Source: Fodinibacter sp963763015
GTDB taxonomy: Bacteria > Actinomycetota > Actinomycetes > Actinomycetales > Dermatophilaceae
Length of the DNA stretch: 64,000 nucleotides
Direction: 5' to 3'
Assembly: GCA_963763015.1 (NCBI GenBank)
Contig: CAVXML010000011.1
Location: forward strand, 186,001 to 250,000
Numbering within the stretch: the first letter of the stretch is position 1; every line of letters begins with the position of its first letter. The notes below the pieces were generated by a model. The model was given only the letters and a program-made list of their open reading frames with translations, was not told the origin of the DNA and did no database searches. Positions 43,063-51,411 of this stretch are shown one piece after another. The translations under genes and the position numbers were made by a program.

Positions 43063-43068
43063 TATGTT
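43063..43068 (+). promoter_or_regulatory. Leaderless -10 box for the ROK regulator
   Basis: TATGTT ends 6 nt before the GTG at 43075. It decides that start over longer in-frame options. Confidence 0.6.
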
Positions 43069-43074
43069 TACCTC

Positions 43075-44271
43075 GTGAACTCAACGGGTCCCGCTCCGGG
43101 CTCCCAGGCGTCGCTGCGCGAGATGAACCGCCTGCGCGTGCTGGACGCCGTGCGCGAGCAGGGCGCTCTCACCCAGGTCGAGATCGCAGGAGTCACCGGG
43201 CTCAGCGCGGCAACGGTCTCCAACCTGGTCAAGGAGCTGGACGCGGCGGGCGCGGTCGTGCTGTCCCCGAGCATCCGCAACGGTCGGCGTGCGGTGCAGG
43301 TGTCGCTGGCAGCGTCGCACGGGCTGGTGGCCGCCGTCGTCTTCGGCGACCGCGACGTCCGCGTGGCCATCGGCACGGGCGGCTCGGTCGTGCTCAGCCA
43401 GAGGCGGATGCCGCTGCCGGCCGACCACGCGGCCGACGAGGGGATGACGCGAGGAGCCCGGCTGGTGCACGAGCTGGTCCACACGAGCGGGCACCTCTCG
43501 TCGGAGGTGCGTGCGGTGGGGGTGGGCCTCCCGGCCCCCATCGACACGGTGTCGGGCCAGGTGGGCTCCGAAGGCGTGCTCCCGGGGTGGCGGGGCGTGC
43601 CCGTGGCGGCGGCAATGGCCGACGCCCTGGGAGCCAAGGTCCTCCTGGACAACACGGCGAACCTGGCCGCCCTCGGCGAGTTCAAGTTCGGCGCCCTGCA
43701 CGGCGTGACCAACGGCGTCTACATCAAGGCGTCCTACGGCGTCGGGGCAGGACTCATCCTCGGGGGTGAGCTCTTTCGCGGGAGCGCCGGCACCGCGGGC
43801 GAGATCGGCCACGTCACGATCGACGAGAACGGTCCGGTGTGCCGGTGCGGCAACCGGGGCTGCCTCGACACCTTCGTCGGCGCGCAGGCGGTGCTCCGGG
43901 CGCTGCGCGACTCACACGGTCCGCTGACCCTGCGCGACGTGATCCACCGTGCGGTCGAGGGCGACCTCGGGTGCCGACGGGTGCTGGAGGACTCGGGACG
44001 GCACATCGGCGTCGCCGTGGCCGGCGTGGTCAACCTGCTCAACCCCGAGGTCGTGGCCCTGGGGGGGCAGGTCGCCCGGGTCGGGGAGGTCGTGCTCCAG
44101 CCGATGCGCGACGCCATCGAACGGTGCGCGATCCCGAGCGCCGCGGCATCCGTGCGGGTGGTGGTGGGAGAGCTGCCGTTCGAGCAGGCGGACGTGCTCG
44201 GAGCACTGGCGCTCGCGGACCAGGTGCGGGAGGATGCGGACCGGGCCGCCCTGGCAGTCGGCGCATCGTGA
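43075..44271 (+). CDS. ROK-family transcriptional regulator (XylR type)
   Basis: About 398 residues. A MarR-like winged HTH at the N-terminus ('LREMNRLRVLDAVREQGALTQVEIAGVTGLSAATVSNLVKEL') is fused to a sugar-kinase-like ROK domain. The zinc motif CRCGNRGC (Cys256, Cys258, Cys263) and 'GTAGEIGHVTIDENG' are complete. Regulators of this kind repress the xylose or related sugar transporter beside them until sugar binds. It lies directly upstream of the XylF-like gene. Confidence 0.92.
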   Translation: MNSTGPAPGSQASLREMNRLRVLDAVREQGALTQVEIAGVTGLSAATVSNLVKELDAAGAVVLSPSIRNGRRAVQVSLAASHGLVAAVVFGDRDVRVAIGTGGSVVLSQRRMPLPADHAADEGMTRGARLVHELVHTSGHLSSEVRAVGVGLPAPIDTVSGQVGSEGVLPGWRGVPVAAAMADALGAKVLLDNTANLAALGEFKFGALHGVTNGVYIKASYGVGAGLILGGELFRGSAGTAGEIGHVTIDENGPVCRCGNRGCLDTFVGAQAVLRALRDSHGPLTLRDVIHRAVEGDLGCRRVLEDSGRHIGVAVAGVVNLLNPEVVALGGQVARVGEVVLQPMRDAIERCAIPSAAASVRVVVGELPFEQADVLGALALADQVREDADRAALAVGAS

Positions 44272-44277
44272 CCGAAT

Positions 44278-44316
44278 CTTGTCTCAAAACCTTGTATTCA
44301 AGCCTTGACCTCAAAG
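44278..44316. repeat. Three tandem 13-bp repeats at the transporter promoter
   Basis: CTTGTCTCAAAAC, CTTGTATTCAAGC and CTTGACCTCAAAG follow one another exactly (44278-44290, 44291-44303, 44304-44316). All share CTTG-n(2-3)-TCAA, itself a small inverted repeat. The third overlaps the probable -35. This is the likely operator array for the ROK protein. Confidence 0.65.
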
Positions 44317-44333
44317 GGGGATGCGGGTTGAAT
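44305..44333 (+). promoter_or_regulatory. Probable promoter of the xylose-type ABC operon
   Basis: TTGACC (44305-44310) and TTGAAT (44328-44333) are 17 bp apart. The -35 hexamer lies inside the third 13-bp repeat, so a protein bound to the array would block it. Confidence 0.5.
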
Positions 44334-44387
44334 CCGAGGCGACCGCACCAGAGAGGCTGCGGACGTCATGGCATAGGAGAAGACCGC

Positions 44388-45476
44388 ATGACCACTCGAA
44401 CCTTCCGTCTCGCCGGCGCAGCACTTGCGCTCGGCCTCACCGTCACCGGCCTCAGCGCCTGCGGCAGCGACGAGCCCGAGTCCGAGGGGGGTGCCACCGG
44501 CGGCTCGGGCTCCGAGGCGAGGAAGATCGCCCTGCTGCTCCCCGAGAACAAGACCGCCCGCTACGAGGCCTTCGACAAGCCCATGTTCGAGGCGGCCGTC
44601 AAGGCGGACTGCCCCGACTGCGAGGTCCTCTACAGCAACGCCAACCAGGACGCCGCCAAGCAGCAGCAGCAGGCGGAGGCAGCCATCACCCAGGGCGCCG
44701 ACGTCATCGTCATGAGCGCCGTCGACGGCAAGTCCGCCGTCACCATCGTCCAGAACGCCAAGACCCAGGGCGTCCCGGTCATCGCGTACGACCGCTTCAT
44801 CGAGGGCGCCGACTACTACGTCAGCTTCGACAACAAGAAGGTCGGTGAGCTCCAGGGCACCGGACTCGTCGAGGCGATGAAGGCCGGCGGCAAGACCTCC
44901 GGCGACATCGTGATGATCAACGGAGCGCCGACCGACGCCAACGCCGCGGACTTCAAGGCCGGCGCGCACAGCGTCCTCGACTCGAGCGGCTACACGGTCG
45001 CCGCGGAGTTCGACACACCCGACTGGAGCCCCGACAACGCCCAGGAGTGGATGGAGAGCCAGATCGGGGCCGTCCAGGCGAACCTCGTCGGCGTCTACGC
45101 CGCCAACGACGGCACGGCCGGCGGCGCCATTGCGGCCCTCAAGGGCGGCGGCGTCAACCCGCTCCCGCCGGTGACCGGCCAGGACGCCGAGCTCGCCGCG
45201 ATCCAGCGCATCCTCGCGGGTGACCAGGCGCTGACGATCTACAAGGCGATCGAGCCCCAGGCCCAGGACGCCGCGAAGAACGCCATCGCGCTCGCCAACG
45301 ACCAGAAGCCCACCGCCAGCGCGGACAAGGACGGCGTCCCCGCCACCCTGCTCGACCCGGTCGTCGTCACGGCGGAGAACATCAAGGACACCATCGTCGC
45401 CGACGAGTTCTACTCCGTGGCCGACATCTGCACCCCCGAGTACGCGGACGCGTGCGCCAAGGCCGGCCTCAGCTGA
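44388..45476 (+). CDS. Xylose-type ABC transporter substrate-binding lipoprotein
   Basis: About 362 residues. The signal peptide ends in the lipobox LSAC. The periplasmic-binding-protein fold resembles XylF/ChvE: 'IALLLPENKTARYEAFDKPMFEAAV', 'GADVIVMSAVDGKSAVTIVQNAKTQGVPVIAYDRFIEGADYYVSFDNKKVGELQG', 'VYAANDGTAGGAIAALK'. AGGAGA precedes the ATG. First gene of a three-gene operon. Confidence 0.92.
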   Translation: MTTRTFRLAGAALALGLTVTGLSACGSDEPESEGGATGGSGSEARKIALLLPENKTARYEAFDKPMFEAAVKADCPDCEVLYSNANQDAAKQQQQAEAAITQGADVIVMSAVDGKSAVTIVQNAKTQGVPVIAYDRFIEGADYYVSFDNKKVGELQGTGLVEAMKAGGKTSGDIVMINGAPTDANAADFKAGAHSVLDSSGYTVAAEFDTPDWSPDNAQEWMESQIGAVQANLVGVYAANDGTAGGAIAALKGGGVNPLPPVTGQDAELAAIQRILAGDQALTIYKAIEPQAQDAAKNAIALANDQKPTASADKDGVPATLLDPVVVTAENIKDTIVADEFYSVADICTPEYADACAKAGLS

Positions 45477-45529
45477 CCTGAAGCACCCGGCACACCCCGC
45501 CCAAACCCTCACAAAGGAGTGAGCAGAGC

Positions 45530-46324
45530 ATGACCACCACCTCCCTGGCGCCCGTGCTGTCGATGACCGGAGTGTCCAAGCGCTTCGGCGCCGTGCAGGC
45601 ACTGAAGGACATCGTCTTCAGCGTCGACGCCGGGGAGGTGGTGGCCCTCGTCGGTGACAACGGCGCGGGCAAGTCCACCCTCGTCAAGTGCATCGCCGGG
45701 GTCTACCCCCCGGACGAGGGGGACGTGGTCTTCGACGGCAGCCACGTGGACATCGCCTCGCCCGCCCAGGCCCAGGAGCTGGGCATCGCGACGGTCTTCC
45801 AGGACCTCGCGCTGTGCGACAACCTCGACGTCGTGAGCAACCTCTACCTCGGGAACGAGGTGGTCCGGAACCGGGCGCTCGACGAGGTGACGATGGAGAA
45901 GGAGTCGTGGCGGCTGCTCCGTGAGCTGAGCGCGAAGATCCCGAGCGTGCGCATCCCGGTCGCGAGCCTCTCCGGTGGCCAGCGGCAGACCGTCGCCATC
46001 GCCCGCTCCCTGCTGGGCAAGCCGAAGGTCGTCATGCTCGACGAGCCGACGGCGGCGCTCGGCGTCGCGCAGACCGCCGAGGTGCTCAACCTCGTCGAGC
46101 GGTTGCGCGAGAACGGCCACGGCGTCATCCTCATCAGCCACAACATGTCCGACGTCATGGCGGTCGCCGACCGGGTGGTCGTCCTCCGGCTCGGCCGCAA
46201 CAACGGCGAGTTCCGGGTGAGTGACACCAACGTCCAGGAGATCATCGCGGCCATCACCGGCGCCACGACCAACGCCGTCTCGGCGCGCGCCGCGCGCAAG
46301 GCACCCAAGGAGGAGCAGGCGTGA
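45530..46324 (+). CDS. ABC transporter ATP-binding protein, single-domain
   Basis: 264 residues with one ABC domain: Walker A 'GDNGAGKST' near residues 42-50, signature 'LSGGQRQTVAIARSLL', Walker B 'VVMLDEPTAAL', H-loop His in 'ILISHNM'. XylG/RbsA relatives in enterobacteria have two such domains in about 500 residues; the single-domain form is common in actinomycetes, where it should work as a dimer. AAAGGAG precedes the ATG. Confidence 0.92.
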   Translation: MTTTSLAPVLSMTGVSKRFGAVQALKDIVFSVDAGEVVALVGDNGAGKSTLVKCIAGVYPPDEGDVVFDGSHVDIASPAQAQELGIATVFQDLALCDNLDVVSNLYLGNEVVRNRALDEVTMEKESWRLLRELSAKIPSVRIPVASLSGGQRQTVAIARSLLGKPKVVMLDEPTAALGVAQTAEVLNLVERLRENGHGVILISHNMSDVMAVADRVVVLRLGRNNGEFRVSDTNVQEIIAAITGATTNAVSARAARKAPKEEQA

Positions 46325-47622
46325 GCACCCCCGACACCCCCACCACGGCGCCGACAGAGACCGAGGCCGCCGACCCCACGGCGGTGCCGGCGGACGTGCG
46401 CCCCGCCGACCTCCAGGACGAGCGCCTCATCGCCAGCCAGGGGATCGGAGGCTGGGCGTCGGCCACGTGGGGACGCCTGCGCACCGGTGACCTCGGGTCG
46501 CTTCCGGTCGTCGTGGGGCTCGTGCTCATCTGGGGCGTCTTCTACGCGTTGGAGCCGGCCTTCCTCTCCAGCCGCAACCTCGTGAACCTGAGCCTGCAGA
46601 TGGTCGCGGTGGGAACGATCGCGATCGGCGTCGTGCTCGTCCTGCTCCTGGGTGAGATCGACCTGTCGATCGGCTCGATGTCCGGCCTGGCCGCGGCCAT
46701 CCTCGCGGTCCTCTTCGTGGTCAGGGAGACCTCCGTCGTCATTGCGGTGCTCGCCGCCCTCGGCGCCGGAGCGCTCGTGGGCCTGATCTACGGCACGCTC
46801 TTCAACCGGTTCGGCGTGCCGAGCTTCGTCATCACCCTTGCCGGCCTCCTCGCCCTGCTCGGGCTCCAGCTGCGCGTCCTCGGCAACCAGGGCACGATCA
46901 ACCTCCCGTTCGAGTCGAGCCTGGTTCGCTTCGCGTCCCAGCAGTTCCTCCCGGTGTGGCTGGCCTACCTCCTGGCCGTCCTCGCCCCGGCGGTCTACGC
47001 GCTCAGCGCGTGGCGGCGCAACGCGCGCCGCGCCGAGGCCGGACTCTCCACGACGCCGCTGAGCCGACTCGCGCTGCGCGCCGTGGGACTGGCCGCCATC
47101 CTCGTCATCGTCGTCGCGGTGCTCAACCGCGACCGGGGCGTCTCGTACATGTTCCTGGCCTTCCTCGTCCTCGTCGTCATCATGGACCTCGCCATCCGCC
47201 GCACGACATGGGGCCGCTCGGTCCTCGCCATCGGCGGCAACGTCGAGGCCGCGCGCCGCGCCGGCATCAACGTCAAGCGCATCTACCTGTCGGTGTTCAC
47301 GCTGTGCTCGACCTTCGCCGCGCTCGGTGGCATCTTCGCGGCCAGCCGACTCGCCTCCGCGAACCAGAGCAGCGGTGGCGGTGACACCAACCTCAACGCC
47401 ATCGCGGCGGCGGTCATCGGCGGCACCAGCCTGTTCGGCGGCCGCGGCTCGGCCTACTCGGCTCTGCTCGGCATCCTCGTCATCCAGTCGATCTCCAACG
47501 GCCTGGACCTGCTCGCCGTGGAGTCGAACGTCAAGTTCATGGTGACCGGTGCGGTCCTGCTCCTCGCGGTCATCATCGACAGCCTGAGCCGCCGCAGCCG
47601 TGCGGCGCACGGCCGGGCCTGA
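46321..47622 (+). CDS. Xylose-type ABC transporter permease
   Basis: 433 residues with about ten hydrophobic segments after a 60-residue soluble N-terminus. It belongs to the BPD_transp_2 (XylH/RbsC) family: 'GEIDLSIGSMSGLAAAILAVL', 'NRFGVPSFVITLAGLLALLG', 'LNAIAAAVIGGTSLFGGRGSAYSALLGILVIQSISNGLDLL'. GTG start overlaps the ATPase stop (GTGA). Confidence 0.92.
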   Translation: MSTPDTPTTAPTETEAADPTAVPADVRPADLQDERLIASQGIGGWASATWGRLRTGDLGSLPVVVGLVLIWGVFYALEPAFLSSRNLVNLSLQMVAVGTIAIGVVLVLLLGEIDLSIGSMSGLAAAILAVLFVVRETSVVIAVLAALGAGALVGLIYGTLFNRFGVPSFVITLAGLLALLGLQLRVLGNQGTINLPFESSLVRFASQQFLPVWLAYLLAVLAPAVYALSAWRRNARRAEAGLSTTPLSRLALRAVGLAAILVIVVAVLNRDRGVSYMFLAFLVLVVIMDLAIRRTTWGRSVLAIGGNVEAARRAGINVKRIYLSVFTLCSTFAALGGIFAASRLASANQSSGGGDTNLNAIAAAVIGGTSLFGGRGSAYSALLGILVIQSISNGLDLLAVESNVKFMVTGAVLLLAVIIDSLSRRSRAAHGRA

Positions 47623-47667
47623 CGCCGCCGACCCGACCACGGGGTCATCGGTCAGGGCCGCGCCGCG

Positions 47668-47673
47668 TAGCAT
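47668..47673 (+). promoter_or_regulatory. Leaderless -10 box for the sucrase/ferredoxin-like gene
   Basis: TAGCAT ends 6 nt before the GTG at 47680. Confidence 0.55.
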
Positions 47674-47679
47674 CGCGGC

Positions 47680-48570
47680 GTGGCCCTGACCGATCTCTCG
47701 CGCTGCTCGGCCGCGTCCCGCCACCGGGGTGACCCGCAGGCCGGCAGCGCCCCGGTGGCCTCGCGGTGGCTTCTCCTGGAGCACCCCGGCCCGTGGTCGA
47801 AGAAGCCGCTCGAGACCCCTCCCCTGTTCGGCACACTGGGGGCGGCGGTCGAGAGCATCTGCGCCTCCTTCGGTGGCCGGGTCCTCCTCGTCCGCCGGCC
47901 GGGGCGCCGCGAGCCGGGGGACGACCTGCGCTCCTGGTATGCCGTCGACACGGTCCGCCGGACCTGGGTCCGCGGGACGTGGCGGCGCTCGGAGGACCTC
48001 CTCCACGCCGCGCACGCGCTCGGCGTCCCGCTCAGCGACAGCGACGAGGACGCCGACCCCATGGTGCTGGTGTGCACCCACGGCACCCGAGACGCCTGCT
48101 GCGCCGTACGGGGCCGCCCGATCGTCGCCACCCTGATCCGGGCGATGCCCGAGGAGATCTGGGAGTGCACCCACCTCGGCGGTCACCGCTTCGCCGGCAC
48201 GCTGCTGTCGCTCCCCGACGGCACCTGCCTCGGGCGGCTCGACCCGGACACCGCCGTGGCCGCCGTGACCGCGCACCGGGAGGGTCGCCTCGACGCGAAG
48301 TACCTCCGCGGCGTCACCCGCTGGGAGCCGGCGGTGCAGTCGGCCGTGGCAGCGGTCCTGGCCGCCCACGGGCCGGGCGACCTCGACGACCTCGTGCCCG
48401 GGCGCATCGACGCCGAGGCCGGGTCGACCCGTGTCGACGTCCTGGGCCGCGAGCCGATGCCCGAGCGCACCACGGTCGACGTCACTGCGGAGGCGCTCCC
48501 CGATGCCGCCCTCAGCTGCGGCGACAAGGCCAAGCCGCACACGGCATACCGCGCGGTGCTGCGCCGCTGA
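47680..48570 (+). CDS. Sucrase/ferredoxin-like (Apd1-type) protein
   Basis: 296 residues of the thioredoxin-like [2Fe-2S] family: 'CSAASRHRGDPQAGSAPVASRWLLLEHPGPW' at the start, 'VCTHGTRDACCAVRGRPI' with the cluster cysteines, and 'WECTHLGGHRFAGTLLSLPDG' with the His pair. Yeast Apd1 coordinates its cluster by two Cys and two His in this way. The bacterial role is unknown, probably electron transfer. Confidence 0.85.
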   Translation: MALTDLSRCSAASRHRGDPQAGSAPVASRWLLLEHPGPWSKKPLETPPLFGTLGAAVESICASFGGRVLLVRRPGRREPGDDLRSWYAVDTVRRTWVRGTWRRSEDLLHAAHALGVPLSDSDEDADPMVLVCTHGTRDACCAVRGRPIVATLIRAMPEEIWECTHLGGHRFAGTLLSLPDGTCLGRLDPDTAVAAVTAHREGRLDAKYLRGVTRWEPAVQSAVAAVLAAHGPGDLDDLVPGRIDAEAGSTRVDVLGREPMPERTTVDVTAEALPDAALSCGDKAKPHTAYRAVLRR

Positions 48571-48574
48571 CCCG

Positions 48575-50695
48575 TCAGCCGCCCGGCGCCGCCGGCACTC
48601 GGACCGTGGTCAGGGGCAGCTCCGCCGAGCAGGCTCGCTCGGCGTCCGGCTCACGACGGTCGACGCGTCGGCCGTTGACCAGCCTGACGTCGTCGTAGGC
48701 CGGTCGCCCCTCGATCACGTCCCGGAACCGGTAGCGGGTCAGCGACGCCAGGCGGCAGTCGGTGCCGAAGGTCAGGACGTCGAAGGCGGACGGCTGTCCG
48801 ACGAGCTCCTCGCCGCCCTCGCCGGCGAGGAAGTGGCTGAAGGGGCCACCGCCGGTGAAGGTGCCGGCCTGGACGCGGTTGCCCTCGAGGTCGACGGAGT
48901 GCATGTGCCCGTTGAGGAGGACGCCGCCCTCGACGTCCCGGACGGCCCACGGCTCGTGACTCACGACGAGGTCCGGCACCGGCCGCTCCGCGAACGCCGC
49001 GGTGAAGGCCTCGCGTGCGGGGACCTGCTTGGCCGGTGACCCGGTGCCCGAGTCGCCGAACCACCGAGGGTCGTTGAAGCCGGCGACCCGCACGCCGGCG
49101 ACCTCGACCTCCGTGTAGTCGCCCGTACCCGACTGCAGCAGGATCACGTTCGGCACGTCGGCGAGCCGGTCGAGCAGGGCCGTGTCGGTGGCGCTGGTTG
49201 CGTCGTGGTTGCCCCGGACGAAGAGGTAGGGCACCCCCAGCGACTCGATCCCCGCGAAGAGGCCGGCCGCCTCCGCCTCCTGCACGGTGCCGAAGTTGAC
49301 GAAGTCCCCGGCGTCGACGACGACCCCGATCGACTCCTCCTCGACGATGGTGCGCATGAGCCCGTACTGGTTGCCGCCGTGGATGTCGCTCACGAGCAGC
49401 ACGCGCAGGGAGGTGTCCGCCTCCAGGGGCGCCGCGGCGTACTTCTGCTGCAGCGCCGTCGAGAGGGCGATCACGTTGCGCAGGTAGGGCGCGACCTGCG
49501 TGGCCCGTTCCTCGACGTCGGAGAGGATGCCCTGGTTCTCCTGGATGGTCCCCAGCACCCCCGTCGTCCGGAACGTCTCCTGGCGGTCCGGCCGGTACGT
49601 CGACCACAGGGCGCCGGCGGTCACGGCCACCGAGGCCACCGCCGCGACCAGCGCACCGACCACGACGCCGAGCGGTGGTCGCCGTCGGCGCAGCACGGCG
49701 TAGCCCGCCCACCCGAGCAGCACCACGGCGATGGCGCCGGCGGCGAAACGGACCATCAGCTCGACGGCCGCCCTGCCGATGGCCGCGTTGAGCTCCTCCG
49801 GTCCGGGGCGGAGGGTCGACAGGGTGACGCCGGGTCGCGAGAGGACCTCGGTGATGCTCGCCTTGACCTGGGGAACGGCGCGCACGCCGGGCGCGACCCC
49901 TGAGAAGCCCACCTCGATGTCGCCGAAGGCCGTCGTGGCGACCAGCTCGGAGGTGCGTGCCGGGTTCGGGTCCAGGGAGACGGTGGACCGGTAGTGGCGG
50001 GTCTCGGCCGTCACGGGGGCGACCGCCGTCACCGCCGAGCCGGCCAGGGCGCACAGCAGGGTGAGCGCAGCGACGGCCAGGCCCAGGCGTGCTCGTCGAG
50101 GGCCGACGCGGTGGCCGGCCCACCACCAGAGGCCGACCGCCGTCACGAGCGGCCACAGCACCGTCATCGCGGCGACGACCCGCTCGTGCAGGCCGAACGT
50201 CGTGCCTCCGAGCCCCAGCGCGAGGGACGCGACCGCCACCGCGAGCACGACGGCCGCCGGCCGCGCCACCCGTGGCGCGAGGACAGGCGGTCCGCCCGGG
50301 CGGGAGGCGAACCACGGCCACACGGCGAGCAGCCCGAACGAGGCGGCCGCGACCACGGTGTGCCCGACCGACGACTCGGTGCGTGAGGGCAGCGGCACCA
50401 CGGCGACCCCCAGCGTCGCCAGTCCGGCAGCCCCCAGGAGCACGCGGCCGGCGCGCCGGGCCGGGACCAGCGCCCAGGCGGTCACCAGGTGGGCGACGCC
50501 GGTGACGACGAGCGCGCTGGTCATGACCCAGCGGTGCGCGGTGGCCGACGCGGCCAGGGCGCTGATCGACTCCAGGCGGGGGTCGAAGCCCGCCGGCTGC
50601 ACCGCCGCCGCCCACGTCCAGCCACCGATGAGCGCGACGGCGGCGGTCGTCGCGCTGAGCACGGCGGTGCGCGGCCTCCCGGTGGGCGAGGACAT
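48575..50695 (-). CDS. DUF998 membrane domain fused to metallophosphoesterase
   Basis: 706 residues. The first ~210 hold six hydrophobic segments with the DUF998 pattern ('ESISALAASATAHRWVMTSALVVTG', 'SSVGHTVVAAASFGLLAVWPW'). A periplasmic-type stretch and two more membrane helices follow, then a calcineurin-like phosphoesterase from about residue 435: 'LLVSDIHGGNQYG', 'VVDAGDFVNFG', 'FVRGNHD', 'VVSHEPWAV', 'LLNGHMHS'. All metal ligands are present. The substrate is unknown. The start is fixed by TAGGGT 6 nt upstream. Confidence 0.87.
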   Translation of the reverse strand: MSSPTGRPRTAVLSATTAAVALIGGWTWAAAVQPAGFDPRLESISALAASATAHRWVMTSALVVTGVAHLVTAWALVPARRAGRVLLGAAGLATLGVAVVPLPSRTESSVGHTVVAAASFGLLAVWPWFASRPGGPPVLAPRVARPAAVVLAVAVASLALGLGGTTFGLHERVVAAMTVLWPLVTAVGLWWWAGHRVGPRRARLGLAVAALTLLCALAGSAVTAVAPVTAETRHYRSTVSLDPNPARTSELVATTAFGDIEVGFSGVAPGVRAVPQVKASITEVLSRPGVTLSTLRPGPEELNAAIGRAAVELMVRFAAGAIAVVLLGWAGYAVLRRRRPPLGVVVGALVAAVASVAVTAGALWSTYRPDRQETFRTTGVLGTIQENQGILSDVEERATQVAPYLRNVIALSTALQQKYAAAPLEADTSLRVLLVSDIHGGNQYGLMRTIVEEESIGVVVDAGDFVNFGTVQEAEAAGLFAGIESLGVPYLFVRGNHDATSATDTALLDRLADVPNVILLQSGTGDYTEVEVAGVRVAGFNDPRWFGDSGTGSPAKQVPAREAFTAAFAERPVPDLVVSHEPWAVRDVEGGVLLNGHMHSVDLEGNRVQAGTFTGGGPFSHFLAGEGGEELVGQPSAFDVLTFGTDCRLASLTRYRFRDVIEGRPAYDDVRLVNGRRVDRREPDAERACSAELPLTTVRVPAAPGG

Positions 50696-50700
50696 GGGCT

Positions 50701-50725
50701 CACCCTAGGTCGGCGACCTAGGGTG
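50701..50725. promoter_or_regulatory. Back-to-back leaderless promoters forming a perfect palindrome
   Basis: Two 11-bp arms (50701-50711 and 50715-50725) flank a 3-nt centre. Each arm contains an outward-facing TAGGGT: 50707-50702 on the minus strand, 6 nt before the ATG at 50695, and 50719-50724 on the plus strand, 7 nt before the ATG at 50732. The palindrome is thus explained by two -10 boxes with matched flanks, though a dimeric regulator could also bind it. Confidence 0.65.
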
Positions 50726-50731
50726 GCTGCC

Positions 50732-51409
50732 ATGCCGCCCTCCGGTCCGTTCGACGCACCCTTCGACGGCGTCCTCCTCGACCTCGACGGGACGCTCATC
50801 GACTCGATCGCCGCCGTCGAGCGTTCCTGGGTCCGCTGGGCGCAGGAGTACGGCGTCGACCCGCTGCGGCTGCACGGCTTCCACGGCGTGACGGCTGCCA
50901 ACGTCATCGCCGAGCTCCTGCCGGAGGACCTCCGCGAGGCGGCGCACCGACGGATCCGCGAGATCGAGGTGGGCGACACCGACGGGATCGTGGTGCTGCC
51001 GGGGGCCTCCGACCTCCTCCAGGCGCTCGCCGACGGTGGCGTCCCCACGGCCATCGTGACCTCCGGGACGCACGACCTGGCCGAGGCGCGGTTGAGGGCC
51101 ACCCGGCTGGCTCACCCGCCGGTCGTCGTCACCGCGTCGGACGTCGAGCGGGGCAAGCCGTGGCCGGACCCGTGGCTGGAGGGAGCCAGGCGGCTGGGCG
51201 TGGACCCGACGGCGTGCCTCGTCGTGGAGGACTCGGTGCCCGGCCTGCGGGCGGCCCGCTCCGCCGGATGCCGGGCGCTCGTCGCCGTGCTCGGCACCGC
51301 CCCGTGCGACGACCTCGCAGCCGTCGCGGACCTGGTCGTGCCCGACGTCTCGGTCGTCGACGTCGACGTCGTCGACCGCCGGGTCCGCCTGCTCGGGCCT
51401 AGGGTCTAG
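50732..51409 (+). CDS. HAD-family sugar-phosphate-type phosphatase
   Basis: 225 residues. HAD motif I 'GVLLDLDGTLIDS', motif II 'TAIVTSGT', motif III Lys in 'ERGKPWPDPWLEGARRLGV', motif IV 'VVEDSVPGLRAARSAG'. A helical cap lies between I and II. The layout fits beta-phosphoglucomutase/phosphoglycolate phosphatase relatives acting on small sugar phosphates. Divergent from the DUF998 fusion. Confidence 0.9.
   Translation: MPPSGPFDAPFDGVLLDLDGTLIDSIAAVERSWVRWAQEYGVDPLRLHGFHGVTAANVIAELLPEDLREAAHRRIREIEVGDTDGIVVLPGASDLLQALADGGVPTAIVTSGTHDLAEARLRATRLAHPPVVVTASDVERGKPWPDPWLEGARRLGVDPTACLVVEDSVPGLRAARSAGCRALVAVLGTAPCDDLAAVADLVVPDVSVVDVDVVDRRVRLLGPRV
51400..51405 (+). promoter_or_regulatory. Leaderless -10 box for the FAD dehydrogenase
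   Basis: TAGGGT ends 6 nt before the ATG at 51412. It lies inside the last codons of the HAD gene, so the two genes are separate units despite a 2-nt gap. Confidence 0.6.
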
Positions 51410-51411
51410 CC

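Noticed and set aside
45844..48540. Very long minus-strand frame (about 900 codons)
   Set aside because: It is antisense to the ABC transporter and the Apd1-like gene. Its translation is Arg, Glu, Gly, His and Asp repeats typical of a shadow frame at high GC.
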